Part shown: piece after piece, positions 56,152 to 64,000 of the stretch
Layout: the number at the start of each line of letters is the position of its first letter
Position numbering within the stretch: position 1 is the stretch's first letter
Assembly (NCBI GenBank): GCA_001972305.1
Contig: BDDD01000026.1
Location: 1-64,000, forward strand
From: Cephalotus follicularis
Lineage: Eukaryota > Streptophyta > Magnoliopsida > Oxalidales > Cephalotaceae
DNA length: 64,000 nt
Direction: 5' to 3'
The notes under the pieces: generated by a model
Database searches by the model: none
Told to the model about the DNA's origin: nothing
What the model saw: the letters and a program-made list of their open reading frames with translations, nothing else
Program-made: the position numbers and the translations under genes

Positions 56152-58688
56152 ATGAGTGATAATCTAAGGAATCTTTCTCTTTCTCTCTCAGTGTGTGGGG
56201 GTGTCTTAGCTAGCTAGCTAGTTGTTTTTTGTTTGTTTGTTTCTGCTTACTATTTTTGCTCAGACCCCATCAGAGATTTGTAGTATGTTATGTATATTTG
56301 ACATGATCTTTCCTTTACTCATTTTTCTCTATAATACTTCTACTACTATTCTCTGCTACTACTATTCTCCTTCTCCTTCTCCTTCTCCTTCTCCTTCTCA
56401 TCCTTAATTTTTTAACTACAGTTTAGGCTTTTCACTCACACACACTCTTACTATTAACCTCAATTCAATTAAAATTCTATTTATTTCTCTCTCTATATAT
56501 ATATTGCTTCAACTGAAGCCAAATATATAAACACAAGTGTAAAAATCTATGGAGTATTTCATTATTTAATCAAGAATTATAATACAATGTCTTTCGTACA
56601 AACTCTAGCTATATTCTTATTTTTTTTGTTTCTCCCAACTCTATTGACCATATACATAAAAAAAACAAACAATATATATATATATCAAAATGAAAAAATC
56701 TATTTTGATCCCATCACATTTTTATCAAATCCCAATTTGACTTCTCATAAATGTTCCAATTCAGTTTCACACTTTTTATTTACTCCCAATTTAGTTAGCT
56801 CCACTCCTTTCATTTTTCCTCAATTATATGAAAAAAAAAATCACACTTTAAGATAAAAAACCATGCAATATGTTACCGATTTTCAAAGAAATACTGAGGA
56901 TTTAGTGAAAATTATCAATATTAATCTAATAAACTCATTTTTTTATATTATTGTTCCTACTCATATTTTTGTAATATGACACGTGGATCTCATTACAAAT
57001 AATTTTCATTTTCAAATTGACACTTAATAAATTTATGTACAAAAAGCGACTCAACTTTGTGTTTATCCATTAATTTTAGTTAATGAATGAGCTAAATTAC
57101 AAATAAATGAAAAAAAATCAAATTACAATTTGATATAAATGTGATAACATTTCATTCAGCTAATGATATTAGATCATTGCCATCAAAATATTCATCAATC
57201 AGAAGATCGTATATATATCAGTTACCAATCATTCTAGTCCTTCCAATGACCCAAATAAAGGAATAGCTAAGCATGACATTGACAGTGGAGGAATTTTATT
57301 CTAATTACCCACTAATTAAAATGTTAATGTAGCAAGTAAATACCTTAATGCATCTGTATATAATATTAATATAGACATAAAATTAACCACTTGATTTCTT
57401 TTCAATACTCTGATAAATTCAGAAATATAAATATAAAGAAACAAAAGAGAAAAAAAACTCATCTTCAATTTATAGTCAAACTCCCAAATCTTATGTAAAC
57501 ATATTCTAGAATTTTGTGTGTTTCCTTAATTCAATCTGTCAAAATATAATTATATATGTATATATGTAGATCAACTAATTTTAGTTATTGCAACCGTTCA
57601 ATAATTAAAAAAATAATAATGATACTCAAAACAAATTAAAACAAACACTTAATTACTTCTAGTTAGTAATTATATTCACATTAGTTTATATTGTATTATT
57701 AAAAGTTAAACTCTTCTACTATGCAAGTTAAGGATTTCATTAAAATTTCAATTGAATGCTGGAAGGAACTAGTTGGTTTGAAATTTGAATTTCATTAAAG
57801 TAGTCTTTGAATGTAAGTAGAAAATTCTGCAAAGGGGAAGTGGGGTTTGTCACTAAATGTCTTTCAAAGTATGTTGAACAATGGGTTGAAGCCAAATCAA
57901 GAGTCCGTTTGGGTATGTCAAGCGACTTTATTTATTTAACCAGCAAATAAACAAGCAAAAAAAATTAGTTTCATTAAGATACTTCTTTTGAAAAAGATTA
58001 AAATACTACAAACAATTAATTATTTGCTGTTTGTCATAATGATCTTGTTACATTAAAATGCTAAAGACAGTGATTACCAAGTATAATTATGTTAGACTAA
58101 TAATAGACATTTCTATATTGGCGTGCCTGGCAAGAGGCCAATGCAGTTCTCCTACACCAGCAATTTTGTTGAACCTCATTAGATTTATTGGCTTGAAATC
58201 TCACAGTAATAGATACTTATTCTATTTGTGTCACCATATAAAATTACAGATACATAAAGTCTCATTTGAAAAGCATCATAGTTATATGTATCATCAAGAG
58301 ATAGGTTCTGTATAATTCTACGAATAGCTTATACTGGTTCATGGCTCTCCATTCTGCTAAACTAGAGGCTTTATATATATACATGTCAAAAAGTAATTAT
58401 ATGAATAGCTTTTTATTTTCCGTATCCATGGGTGAGAGTTGACCAAACCAATATTTGTGCAAATAACTGATTTTTCTTACTTTCAGAAACCATAAAAAAA
58501 AAAGAGTGAAAACGATACCTGAAATTGGATCTGGAAGCAACCGTTTGTCGATTTGTAGCTTGGAACGATCGAGAGGAACTGGGCAGAAACAGTTGGTCGA
58601 TTTGGAGCTTCGAGTGATCGATTTGGAGCTTCGAGCTTGGAGGGATCGATTTGGAGTTGACGACAGAGAGATTTGAAGATAGATAGTG
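54721..58688. other. AT-rich region without recognised gene
   Basis: No protein domain or RNA gene is recognised. Landmarks: a (GA)n run at 56109-56148, GCTAGCTAGCTAG near 56208-56220, and a (CTCCTT)n run at 56368-56397. Together with the pyrimidine-rich DNA around 56160-56500 they resemble a plant promoter/5' UTR, but no matching coding exon follows on either strand. A GATCGATTTGGAGCTTCGAG-like unit is repeated three times at about 58595-58660 next to the LTR at 58689. It may be genuine host intergenic DNA or the degraded 5' end of the CACTA element. Confidence 0.4.
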
Positions 58689-59675
58689 TCACACCCCGTT
58701 TTCCAATCACGTAAAGACAAGCATATATGGTGATATCAGAATTAAACATAATACTCCAGCATTTCATTCAACAGTTCATAAATAATATGCGGAAGCATTC
58801 AATAAGCCGGAATATAAAAACAAGTCGTCCGCACGCAGCCCATACTACGTGCAGGCATAATCCAACATAAATTATCCTTACATAAGGAAAGTACAACGTT
58901 AACGGGGTATGAACCGTTCCATTCAAAATACAACATCATAAAAGAAATTAGAACAGGTAACATATACTACCGGCGTTGGCGGGTAGTTTAACAAATAAGA
59001 TCTGCCATGCAGATAAGTTTTGGAGATCTCCTGGCCAACTCCTGGCTCCCAGGATCCCTACCGTAGTCGGTGACCACAGCCATCACTCAACTACCGGCAA
59101 AAGCATAGACAAACAATAGAAGCATTCAATAATAATATTACATATATCGGCAATATGCAATAAAAAAGTTGTTTTCTTAGAAACATATAACAAGTCATTT
59201 ATAGTACATCTCTTCGGAGGAAAACGATATTAATACAATAAAGGTTCTTGATTTGGAGAACAAAACAGCTGGTATCTCTCTTAGGAGAAAGTCAATAATT
59301 TCTTCAAACAATAGGTTTTTTTTTAGAAATGATAGTCGATATCATAATTTGGGTACATAGCCCATAGTTGGTTTCAATTATTGCAATGTAAGTAGTAATG
59401 GTGTTGAATAGCACCAAAATAGTATATACCAATGTAAGGTAGCATATACAGAAACAATATAACAAATCAGTAGCAATGCAAGGATTCACAAAGAATAGCA
59501 TTACATAGTCAATTCATATGCAACTCTCACAAGGAGTGCGTACATTGTTTAGTTTTGGAATGTAATTGTATATGAGGCCAGGATTAACTGTTCTAGTCAT
59601 CCAAATGGAGGCCAGGTTCATTATATTCAAAATTGAGGTCCAAAAAGACCTATATTAGCAAATTTTATCCAGGAC

Positions 59676-59792
59676 AGTCGGCTGCCTTCAAGAATAGCCA
59701 GCTGCCTTGGTTGAGTAGTCGACTGCTTTGCCTTGGCAGTCGACTGGATAGGGTTGAGTAGTCGACTGCCATGAAGAGCAGTCGACTGCTTC
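59676..59792. repeat. CAGTCGACTG-like word cluster, gypsy LTR, first block
   Basis: Six words (CAGTCGGCTG, TAGCCAGCTG, TAGTCGACTG, CAGTCGACTG, TAGTCGACTG, CAGTCGACTG) over 115 bp. Confidence 0.8.
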
Positions 59793-60833
59793 TGCCCAGA
59801 AAATGCAGGCAGTAACAGTTTGTGTATTTCTCAATCCAAATTCAATACAATCAAAGCATGTAATAATGCAGAAAACAACATACATGATATGCATGATCAT
59901 ATCTTCCATAACATATCGTTACCCCTACCTCAATAGCTTATCCCAAGATCAATTGGAATGATCTTTCTCTTTGAGTTCCCAAAGCCTTTTCACCAACAAT
60001 CTCTTAATTCCAGCAGGTTCAATCTAGGCATGCATGTTGTTCAGTTATTAACCAGGAGGTATAACTAAACTATCCAGCTACAATTACTACTTCAACAGTA
60101 GCCTATGACCAATTCCTTAATCTTTAACTTCCATTTACCGCTTTCTTTTTAGAACTCTATGTCAAGTATCTTTCAATTCAAATTCCTTGATCTCCCGTTT
60201 TGACAGAAGGTGTGTATGTGTACACTTAGGGAATCAGTAAGCTTACATTATGACATTAACAAGAACTATAATCCAATTAGAGTTGTTAAGATTCTCTAAG
60301 CTTGTGTCCATATTTTACTCCCTTTCATTATAATTACAATTCCATTCTAGAACTGTGAATCCTTTACCATGTCAACAGAAGATAACTAACCTTCCTAGTT
60401 ACATCATTAACATTACTACTTAAGCAGGGAGTTCGAATTTGGAAGTTACCAGGAAGAATCCAAGTCAAGTCTCCTTCCGTGAGCTCCCCAAATCCTTCCA
60501 AAGCAAGCCTTCACCAATTCCAACAATCTCCTCAATTCAGTGTCTCTAACACTTACTCACAGCTCATGCACAGCTGATATAGGGTCTCAAAGACTTTTGA
60601 ATTCGTCAGATTCCTTCCCCCAGTCACATGCACTTCTCTTCCTCTCTTCTTTCTATCTCTTGCCACCTTTCTCTTCTTTCCATTCTGTTTTGCAGGTTGC
60701 AGGAGGATAGAAGACATGCAAGCATGCCTTTTTGCATGCTCTGGCATCTTCTGTCACGCATGACACCTACCCACCATGCAATCCCCCTTTGATTCAGTCC
60801 AACAAGCCTGCACAGACACCTGTTCTGTACCGA

Positions 60834-60962
60834 TCTAGTCGACTGGCTTCTCTTGGCAGTCGACTGCCATACCACGCCTTGGACAGTCGATTGTTCTCAT
60901 GTGACAGTCGGCTGTCCCTTCATAAACCAGGCAGTCGACTGCCCCCCTATGGCAGTCGGCTG
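60834..60962. repeat. CAGTCGACTG-like word cluster, gypsy LTR, second block
   Basis: Six words (TAGTCGACTGG, CAGTCGACTGC, CAGTCGATTG, CAGTCGGCTG, CAGTCGACTGCC, CAGTCGGCTG) over 130 bp, upstream of the minus-strand TATA-like word near 60576. Confidence 0.8.
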
Positions 60963-61134
60963 TAATGGTTGTTTAAGGTTTCTTGAGTTTGATACTTCAC
61001 CAAAAGTTCATCCATTCATTCCAAGCAATTACCAATCACAATTTTTATGATAATTTGACAAATAATTCAATTAAAATGTATATTTATTTTAAACATGGAA
61101 TCAATATACATTAATTAAATTTGCGGTTATTACA

Positions 61135-63912
61135 TTCCTCCCTCCTTAAAGAAAATTCATCCTCAAATTTAGCCATTACATCTAAACAAGTGAGGGAATG
61201 TTTCCATCATTCCGTCTTCACGTTCCCACGTAGCTTCCTCAGCTCCGTGGAAACGCCAAAGTGCTTTTACCATAGGAATGGTCTTGTTTCTCAGTACCTT
61301 TTTCCATTCGATCCTGTGACCTCGACAATCCCTATACAAAGTCCATGGTCACATGCTTCCATTTCCATTCAACCACTGGTAGCGATTGTAGCAGTCCAGC
61401 AGGTTTCTGATGTTCAGCTTTCACTCGCTGACAGGTCAAACATCTTGCTACTTATTTAGTAATTTCTCGTTTCATACCACTCCACCAGTAGTTTCTTTTC
61501 AGGTCGTGCCACATCTGGGTACTTCGTGGGTAGACACTGTAGTTCGACTTGTGAGCTTGTTGCAGTAGCTCACCCTTGATACTCTCGTCATCCGGAGCAC
61601 ATATCCTTTCTCGGAACCTCAATATGCTATCAGTATGAATGGAGAACTCAGAATCTGTCTCTAGGTTCTCACGAGTACTCCATAAATCAGAATCATTGTG
61701 CTGAGCGGTCCGAATACGCTCCAGAAGTTCCGGTTGTGCTCTCATACAGGCCACAATAACTCCTCGAGAACCATGAATGGATTCCATCTCTGAAAATCCT
61801 CCACTAGCTTCCACTGTCAACCATTGCTCCAACAATCATTGCCTTGCGACTCGGCGCAATGGCCACTACATTCGCCTTTTTCGGGTGGTATTGAATGTTG
61901 CAGTTGTAGTCATTAAAGAATACCACCCATCGTCTCTGTCCCATGTTGGGCTCCTTCTGGGAAAACAAATATTTTAAATCCTTATGGTCGGTGAAGATCT
62001 CAACTGAGCACCATAGAGGTAGTGCCTCCATTTCTGCAAAGCAAACACTATGGCTGCCAACTCAAAATCGTGTACAGAATAGTTTTCCTCGTACGGCTTC
62101 AACTTCCTTGATGCGTATGCAATCACTCTACCATGTTGCACTAGAACGCATCCCAATCCTTTCCCAGAAGCATCAGTGTAAACAGTAAATCCCTCATTAC
62201 CCTCCGGTAGTGCCAACACCGGAGCCGAAATCAACCGACTCTTCAACTCTTGGAAACTTGCCTCACAAGAATCATCCCACACAAAACTTGACTTCTTCTG
62301 AGTCAACTGTGTCAGTAGTGTAGTAAGCTTCGAAAATCCTTCGATGAACCTCCGATAACAGCCAGCCAATCCCAAAAACTACGAACCTCCGTAACGTTCC
62401 TCGGTTGGGGCCAATCAATAATACTCTCAATCTTCGAAGCATCCACTGGCAATCCCTCACTCGACACAATGTGATCTAAGAAAGTCACATGATCCAGCCC
62501 AAATTCGCACTTGCTGAATTTGGCATACAACTGTTCCTTCCGTAGTGTCTGCAGTACAATTCTCAAATGCTGGATGTGTTCCTTAACGCTCTTTGAGTAG
62601 ATCAGAATGTCATCTAAAAATATAATGACAAACTGATCAAGATACGGTTGGAACAGTCTATTCATCAGACACATAAAGGCTGCAGGAGTATTAGCCAAAC
62701 CAAACGGCAGTATCAGAGTGCCCACATCTCGTTCGAAATGCGGTTTCCTCCACATCACCTTCTCTGATCCTCAACTGATGATAACCTGTTCTCAGGTCAA
62801 GTTTGGAGAATATAGTTGAGCCTTGCAACTGGTCAAACAACTCCTCAATATGTGGCAGAGGATACTTGTTCTTCATCGTCACTTGATTTAGCAGCCTGTA
62901 GTCAATGCGTAGACGCATCGACCCATCCTTCTTCTTCACAAATAGAATCGGCGTTCCCCATGGTGACACACTCAGTCTGATGAAGCCTTTGTCAAGATAA
63001 TCCTGTAATTAAACTTTCAACTCCTTCAGTTCGGTAGGAGCCATTCGGTATGGTGCTCTGGATATAGGAGCAGTTCAGATCATCTTTGATACTGAACTCT
63101 CACTATCGGGATCGCACTATTATCTATTATCGCATTGGTCAGCATGCAATCACTAGTTTGAGCATTCGCCTCCAAATACACGTGTATACAACAGTAATAC
63201 AATGCAAGTCATACAGAAATCATGATGTAACGAATGAGTATGTGACCCCAAGGTCAACTAATACACTAGCATTAATATATCTTATATCAGTTATATCTTA
63301 TTGGGTAAGTATAACATTACCTTGCATGATTCTTTTGCCTGTATCTCCTCGCGGTTGTGCAGCCGCGCCACTTCCACTAGCTCCGTCATTACTCGGTTGA
63401 GTTTTTATAAGGGGACACCCGTTCACACAATGATCAGATGAGCCACATCTCAGGCACTTCCCTGCCTTCTTCCAGCACTCAGTTTCCTCATGATTTGAAA
63501 ACCCACAGAAATTACATCCTCCAAAATCCAGGTGACCACTTCGGATGGAAGCCCTTGAACTAGAAGTATGTCTAGTAGCAGTCTGTCGAGGCTGTTTGGA
63601 AGCTCGCCTAGACCGTCCAGAACGTTGTCTAACATGTTGTGCTTGAACGTACAATCGCTGCCTTTCCTCCATGTGAGTGGCACTAGCAGTCATCTGTTGT
63701 CAGATAATATCGGTTATCTGCTCCATATTCGCCGCATTGGGTTGAATCTGCTGTTGAAAGAGGTCAACCATGCGGTCAAAGTTACTCCTTTCGTCATGCG
63801 TTGGAGGAATGTTCACTCCTTCATTCATTGGCAGAACATTTTCAGGTACTGGCGGAGCATTACTCCCCTCGTCGGCTCCACGCCTTACCCGTCTACCACT
63901 CCGTATATCCAT
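61135..63912 (-). pseudogene. Deleted gypsy gag-pol
   Basis: Minus strand. Gag tail from about 63912 (MDIRSGRRVRRGADEG) with two cysteine knuckles (CNFCGFSNHEETECW, CLRCGSSDHCVNGC) to 63298. Then a protease remnant whose active site reads VDLGVTYSFV, the D-S/T-G motif being lost. A gap follows, then reverse transcriptase (63070-62312; [33 protein letters not shown]), RNase H ([16 protein letters not shown]), integrase zinc finger (61835-61450) and, directly after TMDFV (about 61350), a chromodomain-like tail (GHRIEWKKVLRNKTIPMVKA). The integrase catalytic core and most of the protease-RT linker are deleted. Several frameshifts and stops occur. Most of the gag N-terminus and the 5' LTR are beyond the window. 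Confidence 0.88.
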
Positions 63913-64000
63913 TTAGTTTCCTATATGGAATGACATAATCATTAGGAAACAGTTCACTTAAATTCAGAGAAACTTATCCCAGCTAGCGTATATGGAATAT

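Larger units (their letters stand above)
58689..61134 (-). mobile_element. 3' LTR of a minus-strand gypsy element
   Basis: Plus-strand ends TGTCACACCCCG...GCGGTTATTACA, 2446 bp. The polypurine tract AAGGAGGGAGGAA reads on the minus strand just beyond 61134. The 5-bp left flank is GATAG (58684-58688); the other LTR is outside the window. Its first bases match the solo LTR at 30620. Clusters of CAGTCGACTG-like words lie at 59676-59792 and 60834-60962, on either side of a TATA-like CCCTATATCAGC (minus strand, about 60576). No gene inside. Confidence 0.85.

Noticed and set aside
56587-56856. 90-codon frame with a hydrophobic N-terminus
   Set aside because: Base composition equals its surroundings, and the hydrophobic start is translated T-rich DNA.
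58397-58767. Minus-strand frames next to the LTR at 58689
   Set aside because: They extend into the LTR and include a simple tandem repeat; no homologue recognised.
60732-60965. Open frame rich in SRL repeats
   Set aside because: The repeated residues come from translating the palindromic DNA words in an LTR; there is no support for a protein.

Overview
The window is flowering-plant nuclear DNA, most likely eudicot. It has GT-AG introns, an AtJ3-type DnaJ gene, SABATH, PDK and UBC exon fragments, plant-specific LTR-retrotransposon lineages and a CACTA/Spm DNA transposon. One N base (about 14772) points to a draft assembly. I cannot name the species. There is no intact host gene; almost everything is nested transposable elements.

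Left part (1-7.3 kb): a Ty3/gypsy LTR tail (1-773) abuts a broken LINE ORF1 on the minus strand (774-1529). The terminus of a CACTA element ends at 2088, followed by the 3' end of a LINE (about 3050-4197). A type-I DnaJ gene (4430-5895) has clean exons but is cut off in its C-terminal domain, where a retrotransposon primer-binding site and LTR (5902-7300) replace the rest.

Middle part (7.3-27.8 kb) is a nest. A Tat-lineage pol fragment (7301-7697) resumes at 20365-20406. It is split by a roughly 4-kb LTR (7698-20364) that carries a 5S-rRNA-like segment near its 3' end. That LTR is split by a complete 8.7-kb non-autonomous Tat-type element (8523-17205, TSD GTTAT) that has gag and protease on the minus strand, lacks RT/RNase H/integrase, and carries an antisense multi-exon gene. 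A SIRE-like copia LTR (20407-21927), a gypsy LTR (22826-25701) and its pol (25702-27769) follow.

Right part (27.8-54.7 kb) is a CACTA element on the minus strand: terminus at 27770, hairpin-rich subterminal repeats, then fragments of five unrelated host genes (kinesin-like, MIP2/NBAS-like, SABATH methyltransferase, pyruvate dehydrogenase kinase, ubiquitin-conjugating enzyme), then TNP1-like and TNP2-like transposase genes. A 12.6-kb chromovirus-like gypsy element (38842-51454, TSD GTACC) sits inside TNP2 and itself contains a solo LTR (46236-49083, TSD AGAGT). Another solo LTR (30620-32924, TSD AAAAG) splits the SABATH fragment. The outer 5' end of the CACTA was not found. From 54.7 to 58.7 kb there is AT-rich DNA without a recognisable gene, and from 58.7 kb to the window end a deletion-riddled gypsy element on the minus strand.

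The most striking pattern is clusters of short, often imperfect palindromes with a GTCGAC core (AAAGCGTCGACGCTTT-like and CAGTCGACTG-like). They occur in LTRs of at least six elements, including both copia and gypsy superfamilies, usually beside a candidate TATA box. Second is the gene-collecting CACTA, and third the 5S-like segment in a giant LTR.
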